NCBI GenBank assembly: GCA_016490735.1
Contig: JAEMWC010000364.1
Span: forward strand, 444,501-508,500
From: Pachyseris speciosa
Lineage: Eukaryota; Cnidaria; Anthozoa; Scleractinia; Pachyseridae
Direction: 5' to 3'
DNA length: 64,000 bases
Part shown: piece by piece, positions 10,878 to 23,021 of the stretch
How the letters are laid out: each line of letters starts with the position of its first letter
Numbering within the stretch: the stretch's first letter is position 1
Notes under the pieces: model-generated
What the model saw: only the letters and a program-made list of their open reading frames with translations
Told to the model about the DNA's origin: nothing
The model's database searches: none
Position numbers and translations under genes: made by a program

Positions 10878-11993
10878 AATGTGCACCCTAATTTGAAATT
10901 CGAAATTGAAAAACCAAAAACAACGTCGAATGGCTTGTCATTGTCTTTACTCGATTTCAAAGTCACCATATCCAAAGATGGCATCAGCTCGTTTGAATTC
11001 TACAAGAAACCAGCCAAGAAACCACTATTTGTCCACCATCAGTCAGCTATGCCAATCAAATCCAAACTCAACTTCATTCGCAACGAGCTAAAACGCATCA
11101 AGGACAGATGCTCCTCAAATACATCTGCCAAACAACACCTAAACACATTCGATGACATCCTTCGCCTCAACGGTTATCCAGAGGACAGAATAGAGCAGAC
11201 AAAACGCCCACAAAATCCTCAACGAGACCCCCAACCTAGCAGCACAGAATGGTCATATCTTAAGATCCCTTACATCTCTGAACGACTCAATCACAGGATC
11301 ACTAACATTTTCAGAAAAGAAAACATTCCAGTACGCATTGCCCACAAATCCCACACTCTCAGACGAGCCCTATCCCACACCCCCACGGAGCGCAAATGCA
11401 CAAGAGACAAATGCCCTATCTCTAACACCGGATTATGTCTACGAAGAAATGCAGTATACCAGCTCACGTGTAACAGCTGCGCTCAACAACACATTGGTAG
11501 CACCACAAGCTTCATCCATGATCGCGTGAGAGAACATATCAATAACGCAAACTCCTCTGTTAAAAAACACATCCATTCCTGCCAGAACGAAGACTACAAA
11601 GGCATTGAAGTCAAGATAATCATGAGTGAAAACGACCCCGCTAATCTACGCCTCTATGAAGCATTCTACATTAGAAAGTACAAGTCCACACAAAATTCCC
11701 GAGAAGAATGTACTGAATTCGCAGACCTTCTATTTTAATATTCTATTTTATTCCTAGCGCTTTTAGAGGTCCTTTGTTTAGAGACACTCCATCATTAGAG
11801 CTTTGTATTCTACTCACAGTTTATTTCTATAGCTTGCATACATACGTCACATCTTTTACACATTTCACCCTACACCTTCTTTGCATATATATAGCACGCG
11901 CGGAATATTTTCTCATCCCTGATGCCGTTGATCGGCGAAAGCTTGGATTTTAGTATTTACTTTTAAACTGCAGTTTTAGGCCTCAATCGAACA
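10878..11993 (+). mobile_element. 5'-truncated Penelope-like retroelement
   Basis: A 1.1 kb insert lies between two identical 18 bp direct repeats. It contains the end of the reverse transcriptase ORF with the GIY-YIG endonuclease of Penelope-like elements, followed by about 250 bp of 3' sequence ending in a GATGCCGTTGATCGGCGAAA block. The exact direct repeats imply a fairly recent, truncated insertion. Confidence 0.8.
10881..11738 (+). CDS. Penelope-like element ORF: RT C-terminus plus GIY-YIG endonuclease (5' truncated)
   Basis: An open frame enters from the truncated 5' side; there is no genuine start, and GTG is only the first codon in frame after the left target duplication. The first 100 residues (LSLLDFKVTISKDG, then a K/R-rich linker) match the region after the reverse transcriptase palm in Penelope-like elements. 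The last third holds a CTRDKCPISNTGLC-like Cys motif (here CTRDKCPISNTG) and a GIY-YIG fold with VYQLTC, HIGSTT, DRVREH and a late Glu in LYEAFYI. The nuclease nicks target DNA for target-primed reverse transcription. With the polymerase core missing, this copy cannot transpose. Confidence 0.85.
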   Translation: MHPNLKFEIEKPKTTSNGLSLSLLDFKVTISKDGISSFEFYKKPAKKPLFVHHQSAMPIKSKLNFIRNELKRIKDRCSSNTSAKQHLNTFDDILRLNGYPEDRIEQTKRPQNPQRDPQPSSTEWSYLKIPYISERLNHRITNIFRKENIPVRIAHKSHTLRRALSHTPTERKCTRDKCPISNTGLCLRRNAVYQLTCNSCAQQHIGSTTSFIHDRVREHINNANSSVKKHIHSCQNEDYKGIEVKIIMSENDPANLRLYEAFYIRKYKSTQNSREECTEFADLLF

Positions 11994-12011
11994 TTCTACA
12001 CATACAGTCTC
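11994..12011 (+). repeat. Right 18 bp target site duplication of the Penelope-like insert
   Basis: Identical to 10860-10877. Confidence 0.8.
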
Positions 12012-12808
12012 TTGTGTAGAGATTATAAGAACTTGATAAGTGAAACAGTGGAAACTAAGAGGAATATGAACCAAGTAGCGATGTTTTCACCAATCAGCGC
12101 ATGAGTTTTCCTATCAAAATGAGACTCTTTCCCAAAGATGCGACGGGTAACTCGGAATGGTGAAAGATTTTGAACCAGTAAGTTGCCAACAAATACAGAA
12201 CCACCGAGGAAGATCTAAGAGATCTCGTAACGTATCATCTAGCCACTCCATCCCAACCCTCCCCGCCCCTCCGCGCCCCGCCCGACCCTTCCCCACAACA
12301 GTTTGCTTCAATGTGCTCAAACTATCACTTTCAGTTATTGCAAGTGGATTTCAATCCACTTTTTTCGTTCCTTTCAGGATCCGTTGTCATCGCTGTGATA
12401 CTCTTTGATGCAGATCCGTTTTCAAAGGTCCAAGTGAAAGACGCAGCAACCAAAAAACATATCAAGGTCATGAACGACACATCCTAATCCTACCAATATA
12501 ACTTTTAATTTAATTACAGGCTAAATTTTATCTGTACAACGTATTTCTCATCCTATAATACACCAGACAGAGATATATTTCCTAGTCAGTTCAACAAACT
12601 GCTCAATGACGTTAATTTCAATCCGAACAGAACAAAATATATCGCTGATGCGAAACTGTTGTTAAACCAGTTTCGTGAGCTAGATTTCTGAATTATTAAG
12701 TCTATTTATAAGCATTAAATATCACGGGAAAAATGCGCTGCAAAAATTGGATGGCTGTACAGCAGCTCAACGCATTACTGAGTCATCACAATTTAGATGC
12801 ATTTTTTA
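12012..12808. other. Intergenic stretch, nothing recognised
   Basis: Only short frames; a C-rich patch at about 12250-12300. No domain, RNA or clear repeat structure was seen. Confidence 0.4.
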
Positions 12809-13090
12809 GAGCGGTTTCCAATTGAGTGTCGAAAGTAATCATGGTTTTACCCTGGGTTTGCGTTGCTTCGCTCTCTGAATGGCCAGGAAAACTCGCGCCA
12901 CTTTCTCAACCAATGAGAAGCAAAACTAAAACCAATCGTGACTTGCACGCGTGTATTTTCCCGCGCTTTGCGCCGGCTACATGTAATTGCTTCGTATTCT
13001 GATTGGCTCATTGCACTGCTTACGTCTGTTGTGATTGGTCAGAGTAACTGCATTGGTTTTCGTTTTACAGCACTCACTTGAAAAGCGCTC
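12809..13090. mobile_element. MITE, 282 bp, TA target duplication
   Basis: Ends are imperfect inverted repeats (left GAGCGGTTTCCAATTGAGTG, right ...CACTTGAAAAGCGCTC) flanked by TA on both sides. The TA duplication suggests a Tc1/mariner relative. It lies just downstream of the makorin stop codon. Confidence 0.65.
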
Positions 13091-13242
13091 TATAGACAGA
13101 TTAATAAAAGAATAACTAGCCGGCGCCACGGGCATAAGTTTTGCCAAACTTTCTACGTTCTTGGTCCCGCGAGAGTTTGCAACACGACTCACGACTTCGA
13201 AATTCATATTAATCTTCCCTTACTGAGCACGATTTTAGTTTA

Positions 13243-15493
13243 TCAATCCGAGTCGGAATCAGAATCATGTAAAACAATGATGGTTAACTCTTCTCCCGTT
13301 CTTTCGTCTTCGAGAGCCTCAAGAAAGTCCCATAACCTAAAAAGAAACGATACGGAAGAGTCAAGCCGCTGTTATACGTTGAAACTTTTAGCTGAAACTT
13401 GTGTGCAACGGCGCTGCGAAACAAGTTTCAGCAGGCATTGCACCGTGTAACATGGTCGGTTTCGTGAAACTTTTTCGAACTTCCGTTGCGAGACAATTTT
13501 CACGAAAAGTAGAATCGCTTTCTACTTCTGCAACGGTCGCAACGATCGCAATGGTGATAAAAACAAGAGTTTGACCGTGTAACACCACTTCGTGAAACTG
13601 GTCTCGCTCGGTCTTGTCACGCCATCGCACACAAGTTTCAGCTAAACGATTCATCGTGTAACAGCGGCTTCAGAATAAAAAAAAGTAGCAAAACAACTGC
13701 CGCAACGGTCACAATAGAAAACCCACAACTGTAGTTTCTGGCAAGACTGACAAAAATTCGACGGGTCTTCTCGCTATGGCTATAAAAACTCAAAACCTAC
13801 TATGAGCGTTCTTCTGCAAAAAAATTGTGTGAGGGAAGATCATACAAAGTATTCACGTTTCTTTCTGTCACCAGAATTGGCACCACTACACATTCAGGCT
13901 ACTTTCCTCCATGACTGGAGCCTTACTACGTTCATATGCTGGGACTCTTGCCTTGGAACAACAGCCATCAAACGCTGCAAGCCGCCTCTCCACTTACCTG
14001 AATGTTTCCACGATTTTCGTGCCTCCTTGTGAAGTATTGCAATGCCTGAGCTTCACTTCTTCGACTCTTCCATCTGGATATGCTGCAGGACAAGATGTTC
14101 ATTAATGCTTTGTTGCCTCACTTAATTTATCTTCCCTGCATGCTCGATGATATTTAGACTAACCAACTGCAATAGTCGCTATAAAAACTCAAAACCTACT
14201 ATGAGCGTTCTTCTGCAAGACTGCCTCACTAAATTGTGTGAGGGAAGATCATACAAAGTATTCACGTTTCTTTCTGTCACCAGAATTGGCACCACTACAC
14301 ATTCAGGCTACTTTCCTCCATGACTGGAGCCTTACTACGTTCATATGCTGGGACTCTTGCCTTGGAACAACAGCCATCAAACGCTGCAAGCCGCCTCTCC
14401 ACTTACCTGAATGTTTCCACGATTTTCGTGCCTCCTTGTGAAGTATTGCAATGCCTGAGCTTCACTTCTTCGACTCTTCCATCTGGATATGCTGCAGGAC
14501 AAGATGTTCATTAATGCTTTGTTGCCTCACTTAATTTATCTTCCCTGCATGCTCGATGATATTTAGACTAACCAACTGCAATAGTCGAGGGAACTTGAAG
14601 TAATTTCATGGCAAGGGTGATATAATATAGCCATAGGGCTTGCTTCTCAAGGGTGATATAATATAGCCATAGGGCTTGTTTCTCAAAGGTGAGGCAAACA
14701 CATACATACATTACTTTCCTTACCTTCGGATTTTAGAGTTAGCCTGTAGCTTACGCAGCTAATATCTCCAAACTACCAAAATCGCCGCCTACTTTGTCCA
14801 TATTCTCACTCAAATTATTAAAAAACTTAATCAGGTCGCCGCCTACTTTAGTTAGCTTAGACGGCTATTTAAAAAATTATTGAAACCCATGTTCCTTACC
14901 GTGTTTATAAAAGCAGCTAGAACCAAATTGACAGGTTCCTTTCCCATGGTCAAAATACTTACATGGCTTCTCCCTGCAAAACAGCCGGCGTCAAGTAAAC
15001 AATTACTAAGTAAACACACAAACAACTGAGCTAAGATAGAAGCATATGGCCAGAGATTAACCTTGTTTTGGTAGGCTTTCAAAACAACTCAAACTACTCC
15101 ATCTGAACTGGAGAGAGAGCAAATCAAGTCACTCCGTATCAGCTTTGCCGTCTGCGTCAGTTGTTTTAGGTTTCCATGCGGGCGAAAAGCCTTGTTTTGA
15201 ACTCCAAACTTACGATCTCATTGGTAGATTACAAAATTCGGGCAGTGACCCGACAAATGCCCAACGTATCCGAATAGGGTATGGAAACCAGCTGCAAATC
15301 ATTGAAAATGATGGAAGAAAAAAACTCTCGCTTTTTCCACAAAAATTTCATTTGGTCGGCGCGTACCATTTGCATTTCAACCGGTTGATCCGCAAATTTC
15401 GGTGAAATGGAAACGCCCCGAAGCTAATGAATCCATTTGCGCTTCACTAGAACTTGCCAGTAATATGTAATATGCATGAATGAAAATGTAATA

Positions 15494-15542
<49 letters not shown>

Positions 15543-18500
15543 TAATAATAATATTTATTTATATGGCGCAAATTCAATTATACAATTTTCAAATGCGCCT
15601 CACATATATGAAATCAAATCAACTCTAAATAAATCAAATCAAATCAAATGTTGGTTTTTGTGGAGAGGGGAAAACCGGAGTACCCGGAGAAAAACCTCTC
15701 GGAGCAGAGTAGAGAACCAACAAACTCAGCCCACTTATGACGCCGAGTCCGGGAATCGAACCCGGGCCACATTGGTGGAAGGCGAGCGCTCTCACCACTG
15801 CGCCAACCCTGCTCCCCTGTGTGAGTCGATCATCGCAGTTGTGAACGCTACTCCAGCAGAACCGAAACGAAAGTCTGGGAGGCCGACACTGCAACACGTT
15901 ATTAGGGATAATCTCAAGATTCCCTTTTCAAATTTACGTATGTATGTAAATTTGAATAAACATGTGTGTTGCGTCAGATTGCTCTTCTCTTTTTACTGTG
16001 AATGATATATGAAATAAATCATACATGAACTGCGGAAATAATGAAAGAATCTTACTTCAAAGCCATTTTATAACCTTCTATTAGCTGCTTCTTCTCGGCC
16101 GGATCTTCAATCCAGATTTCACTCTAGAAAATATTGCACATCAGGTCGGCTTTAAATTGTTTTAAACTAAGTCTCAAAAACTTCAAGTCCCAAAGTTAAT
16201 ATCAGACAAAAAACTGACAAAATACAGTTGGATCTGTGAACGCCACCAATCTGATCAGCGACAATCAACCATTAGCCACCGATATCTCAATTCGGCAAAT
16301 CTGGACAAGTTCTCAAAAGTGTGGAGCACCACAAATCTCTTGAATGCAAATTGACGTAGTGATCAAAAGCACAATTCTTTATTTTCATATGGATCCTGGC
16401 AAAGAGGTTCCTAGGTGCTCAAAGGGAGAATGGGAATCCTGTTCCTAGGTGCTCACAGATTTCCACCTACTCGCTGTTTATTGCATATTCCACTCAAAAT
16501 TTAGCCTGCGTAGCGTGCGTTCCCGTTGGGGCCTTCTGTGTGTTTTGTTCTTTCATCTCGCGAAAACTGCTCCTCCCAATTTTTGCTCTCATCCCAGTTT
16601 TCGCGCGGTCAGAGAACGAAACACAGAAGGACCCCCCCCCCAAAAAAAAAAAACAAAAACAAAAACAAAAACCCTTGCTACGCGGGCTATTCGAAATTCC
16701 GTGTTTGAACCACATGTTTAACGCCCACCAATATACGGATAAACGTTTCCTGTAACTTGTTACGCAGCAAATGTTGCTTGCATTGGAGTTTGGAGCCTGA
16801 TGTCACGCGCACTTTCTCCTAGTTGCGAAAAAGCACACCGATGCTTGTCTGCCACCTTCAGTATCAATGGGTCATCAAGCTTGCGTGAAATAAATGAGAC
16901 AAAATTTAATAAAATCAGAAGATCCTTTGAGACCCATCAACGGCAATCGAGCCCCTCTTATAACTGAGCAGTAAGGGAGACTCTAGACTAATGGCGACCA
17001 AGATCATAAACTAGCCCACACTGCAAAGAACACTTCATTTTACCCACTCAAGTCGTTGTCATACTTGTCGTGTATTCAATCCCTCCACATTTTATCATTC
17101 GTCGTCGTTGTTTCAGCGTACCTGACAATCTTGTTCGAGGAGGAATGTGACGAGTTTCTCCACTGACGAATACAGGTCAAACAGAAGGCATGGTTGCAAT
17201 CAGCTGAAACAAGTTGATCAAATTAGACTCGTGAAACGCTTGGCGGAAAAAAGCGAAAACTGATTTTAAAAACCGACGTCGACGTACTGTCATTATCAAG
17301 GTAACTACTACACGTCACAAGTTAGCGAGTCTTCTGAGAAAGTATCTCCACATTTCCATAGTGATAAACGAGTAACGTTATCAAGAAATTTCACTTGAAA
17401 CAATTCAACACAAAGTATAGATTCAATGTGACTTCTCTCTAATCAAAGCTACACGCTACGGAAAATATCAACGTTCGGCTCGATTATTCCGTAAGCACGC
17501 CAAATCGTTCTATTTACATTTGAGGCATGATGATTAACAAGAATACTAACTTAGGATTCCAAATCTTTGATCACTGGGATTTTCTTTCGACTTGACAACT
17601 TCTAAACAGATTCCACAAGCTACACCTTGGCTCCTGTAACAGGATAAAAAATATTTTTAACACAAGGAAGTCAACAAACACACTGCAACCTTAGCGGGAA
17701 GACGGAACTGAAGGCAGTAAAGGAATAAAGGAGTAAATTCCCCTACCTTTGCACTGCAAAGGAATGTTCCATGTCTTTTTCATGGCTTTCAATACAAATT
17801 TTGCGATGCTCTGAAAGAAAAAAAAAACTGTCTGATCGACAAAGGAGAAAACGAAAAAAACGTATCGCGGAAATTCAACACGGAAATCTCCAATTTCATT
17901 TGTTCTTGTTAAGACATTTCCTCATCATCATCACCACCATCATCACTGTTCGGCACCATCAACGCCATCGTCACAGTCACTGTCACTGTCATCATCATCA
18001 TCATCATCACCATCATCGTCATCATCATTATCACCACCACTGTCAACATCGGCACCTTCTCCAGTGGAGTGAGTAAGTCTTAGAAAAACTTGTTGAGCGA
18101 GCGGCCTGCAGAGATCATACACAAACCTAGTGCATCGCGATTATGTTCATGGAAGATCTGAAAGGGCTTGGCTTCAGTGGGATACTCAGACCCTTTTTCT
18201 AATTCCTAATGTTCATAGCATTGCGAGCTTTATATTTACAACCACTCAGAGTCAAACACCTTGAAATGCATCAAACTATTCTTTGCCAACCTTCTTGCTG
18301 AGCTGTGTTGTATGGGTGCAAACAGTTCAGGCCACAGTATTCACATTCCAAACCATGTAAATAACTGCAACTGAAAGACAAAAAAACCGGCCACTTTAAG
18401 GGGGGACTTAACGTGAATTGGAGTGGAATTTTAAGGAGCTTGAAGAAGGGAATGAAATGTTTAAAAAAACGTTTTGAGACACCACCAGACAGTTGACACC

Positions 18501-21500
18501 CCACAAGGGCACTGGAGGTTACTGGGGAACTGTTTGGTCTCCGTCTACTAATTTCTAACTTCAAATTCCAATTTTAAACCTTCATCAAATCTTCAAAATT
18601 TCCTATTTCCCTCAATTAAACTAATCCTTTGAGAAAAATTATCTCTTCCCAAATATACCCATAAATCACCAAAAAGTTCACAAAATATTCCACAACATGG
18701 CCCTTCCTCAGATGAGCATAGGGATTTTTGATTGCTTGAAATGCGAATGAGTTATCAACATTAAATCCATGTTAAGCTGCAAAAAACGATGTTTAGGTTA
18801 AATCCCGCTTTAATGGTCAGTCAGAAAGGTGCAGGGGGTGGGGGGGGGGGGGGGGATTTACTAGCTAACTAACTAACCCCAATCCCAGATCCAAAGCTAC
18901 TGAAGATGAAAGGTATGGTATGGTATGTCAGGGTTTTTTTTATTTGACTGTACCTTTCATTGAAAGGACATTCTCCCACTGCTGCAGCAAATGGACAGAG
19001 CTGAAATATAAAAAGAACAATCAAGTAGTTTAAATAATTTGATAATTAATTAATAATTAAAACTATTTCGTACATAATGTGATTGGATTCTTAATGCTCA
19101 TGAATGCTGGATTTTAGACATCCAGTGATTGCATCAGCAAATTTGCCAAACAAACTCAATAAACACCACTTCAGTAACAATGCAATAACCATGAGATAAT
19201 AACAACTGCTATATACCCACAAAACAAACAACATTTGAATGAGTAGATAATGTAATGAGAGCAAAGTTCAGAATGAGACAAGTTGGAGCCTTAGTTTTCA
19301 TTACTTTCAGTATTCAATCTGAAGTTATTAGGAGCGAGCCTCCAGACTGATGGAAACTCTTTACATGTACATGTAATGTGATGTGATTGATGCACCTCCA
19401 CACATGAACATGCCTGGCAGACCATGAATGTAGCTCACCATTTGAGAAGCTTCTTCATCAGTAAGTTCATCTACAAATTCTACACCACTCTGTGCAGCTG
19501 CTGAGTATGACATGGTACTAACAACCTACAAGACAATAACAAATTGAAGTATCTGTTTTCATTTACATGCAGCCAGGAAGACTTAAAGTGCACTGAACCT
19601 TAAAATATTTTTTTTCACTATTATAAATCTTTGCACCTGTTTGGAATGCATTGCACCTTTTTAAACCAAATATTGATTTTTTTTCTAGGCTGTAAAAGTT
19701 AAGAAATCTAGCCATCATCTGTACCATGACCGAGCTTGTAAGGGGCATGGGTCTATTCCTGGTTGATGTCACAAACTGAGGGTCTTTGTACTGCATGCAA
19801 AGCAGTTTGTGATGTCAAACCACTAATAGATCCATTCCTCTTACAAGCTCGGTCATGGGACAGATGATGGCTAAATTTTGTAACTTTTACAGCTTATAAC
19901 AAGTCAAGATTTGGTTTAAAAAGGCGCAAAAGGGTGCAGTGAATTTCAAACAGATTTAAATAAGCAAAAAAATATTTTGGAGTAAGGTGCACTTTAAGTA
20001 CAAAGTCATACATAATGCTATCTACATAGGGCTTCGTTTGGTATATGGGGGAAGAAGGGAGAGAGGGGGGGGGGGGGTTCACTCCAGCTCCACACCTCTG
20101 CAAGAATTGTAAGTATAACCCTTTATAGTGAATCTTGGAGGTTAAAATAGTACAGCAAAAATTGTTTGCTTTGAGGTCTGCAACAGGGCCAGCGGTGATG
20201 TCTCGTGGAGTAGTTTGACAATGCTAGCTTACACACATTAGATACCGGTAACTTACCGGTTCTGAGGTGTCTGTGTCTTTGTTAGATGAACTCTTGCCTT
20301 GATAGACCTGACCCTGTGGTATGAAAATAATTATGCTATTATTAGAAAGGCCAAAGACAACTTTGAAGAATTCACCTTCAAAAGCAACAGCATCAGGAGT
20401 CAGAGACTGGGTAGATTTGGTTGGATTCTGATTTACCTTTTTTTATGAGATGCTGCATGAACAAGTAATAAAGGAAAATGAAAATCAAACTACATGCAGA
20501 GACCTTTCTCAGAGGTTTCATTAGAAGCCGGCAACCGGCGAAAATCGCCGCCTACTTTGTCAGAATTTACACTTACCGCTGCCTAATTGGTCTGTACTTT
20601 CACTCAAATTATTAAAAAAAATTATCAGGTCCCTGCCTACTTTAGTTCACTCAGACAGTTATTTCAAAACTTATTGAAACCCCTGCTTTCTTCGTTAAGC
20701 TAAAACAGATGATTTTGTAAGTAGCTTATGATATTAAAGACGTGGTATTGTTAGCAGATAATGAAGTGCATTGTAAAGTATTGTAAGTAGTGTATTGTAC
20801 ATAGTGCAGTGTAGTGTCTGTTTTGTAAACATTGTCTCATAATTCTTAAATAAAGACTTAATCCTTAAGAAAAAAAAGAAAAAAAGAAGCCTTCCTTGAC
20901 TAAATGCATTTTAAATTTTGCACACTACCTCTGCTTTTACTATTTAACTAATTAAATTGCCTTCAAACTACCCTTTCCAGAGTAAGTCAAGCCTCTGATT
21001 ACAATTATATGAGAAGTAAGTCCATAACCTTTAAATAAAGTATAGTAGCATGGAAAGATCCTTCAGATCAATCAGTGATATAAACATTTTTAAATCAAAA
21101 GACTCATCTTTTAAATGAGCTAATGATAAATTATAATTAGTAATTTATTATTAGGAGTAGTAGTTTTAAGAGTGCACAAGATTTTGTTCAATAGTTGATG
21201 TTTAATCTATGTATATGTTGCAGGTAAAAATTAAATTCAGGTAAAAAAAATTTCACCTATTTTAGGTTAAAATTGTTTTCCTGAAATATCTAATTTTTAC
21301 CTGCAACACACCGGTACATATATTCAGTTTAATTAACCATTAGAATTGATAATTTAGTATAAATTTCAATTACTATAATTCCAATTTTTGTGTAAAAGTA
21401 TCACTGGAATATTTTATGATTTTTATCACTGTCTGTAAAGCACTTAGAACAGAGATGTATAAGTGCTATATAAAATGTATAATAATTAAATAAATTAATT

Positions 21501-22981
21501 AATTAAGTAATCCTTACTATTTAAAGTGCTACTACGATCAGAAAATCACTTGTCTTTTTTCTTCAAATTTCGATAGAGTGTTTGCTTAACACCCAACTCG
21601 CAAAATTTCAAGCAGAGGACTGTTTACTTTTAGTAAAACTTTTTAATTTAATGGTCCACCATTACTCACATTCATAACTGACCAATAAGGCTCAGAGAGC
21701 TGGATTCAGGATAAAATGATGTCATTTACTCACTGGTTTAAAATTGCAGAGTGTGAATGCAGCTTATTAAGTATGCAAAACACGTGTTTGAGGGTCTGAA
21801 AGCTTGCTCAAAATTCCCGTGCTGCATACTAAATCAGCCCAGTTTACACACACTGCATTCTTACTCTTGTGAGCTTTCTGCGTCATTTTGTTCTCGATCC
21901 AGTTCTCTCAAGATTTTAAGTTAGTAATGGCGGATCACTAAATAGAAATATTTCAGTCAAAATAAAAAACTAACTTCTCCAAATAAAATCTTGATATTTC
22001 ACGAGTTGGTCGTTAAGCAAACACACTTTCCAAATTTGAAGAAAAAAAGACGAGTGGTTTTCTGATCGTAGTAGCACTTTAATCAGCGTACTCACCGGAA
22101 CAAACACAGGAGCATCTGCCCAGTTCTTAGGCTGTTTTGGTTTGTGTTTTGTGAGGGTAACCATCTGAAATTTTAAGGCAGAAGAGCTGTGATTAATTTC
22201 TTGTATGCCGAAGCAAAGGATTTCTCAGAGGGGTACACCTCATTCACTTCAAAGCTAAAAGTTGCTTTCTCCTTCACTCAGGAAGTTCAGTTTACAGGTG
22301 CAGTTGTCATCTGACTACAATTTGATACTTCAACAATAAACCACTTTAAAAACCTATAATTCTCTTGAGCAAGTTTGTAGGTTAAGAGTCTGCAGTTACT
22401 TTGCTGACTCTATATAATTATTAAAATAAGTGATTTTAAAACATGTTAAGCTGAAACTGTTATTCTGGTAAATCAAGTTTATTTCAACAAAATTGCCTTC
22501 TTGCAACACAGAGAAAGAGCAATTGGAAAGGAAACCAAAAAGCTACAATCAGCTTATTCTGGAATAATATTCCATGTACAGCATAATTATAAACATGCTT
22601 CATGTTTGTTTCAACAACATGGGTTCATACCATACTTTTGTTCTTTGAATATTGCCAGGTCCAGCCATTGTGTAGGTAGTCTGTAGTAATGATGTATATG
22701 ATTGTATGATATTTGGTCTGGTTTTCCATTTATGTGGCTACTCACATTGCTGTTTTCTTTATTCTCCTCCGCATTTCTTGGAACTAGAGGCACTGCTTTA
22801 GGGCCAGAAGAACTCCTGGACCTGCAAAATAAAAGAGAGTGCAACGTACCATATTTCGTTGAATAAGCACCCACACTCTAATAAGCACCCACCCCTGAAT
22901 AAGCATCCACCCCTCAGCCATAATAACAAATAAGCACCCCCTCTCAAATAAGTGCCCCCATCCCCTCCCCCTCACTGTCAC

Positions 22982-23021
<40 letters not shown>

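Noticed and set aside
13779..14587. Plus-strand frames of 64-76 codons repeated in both duplication copies
   Set aside because: They are the antisense of the makorin exon and its intron flanks.
16494..16755. Overlapping frames around the C/A run at 16629-16668
   Set aside because: They are low-complexity translations (poly-Pro, poly-Lys) inside a MITE-like repeat.
17771..18076. Basic, His-rich 101-codon frame
   Set aside because: The His part is the translation of a CAT microsatellite, and it lies antisense across a makorin exon and intron.
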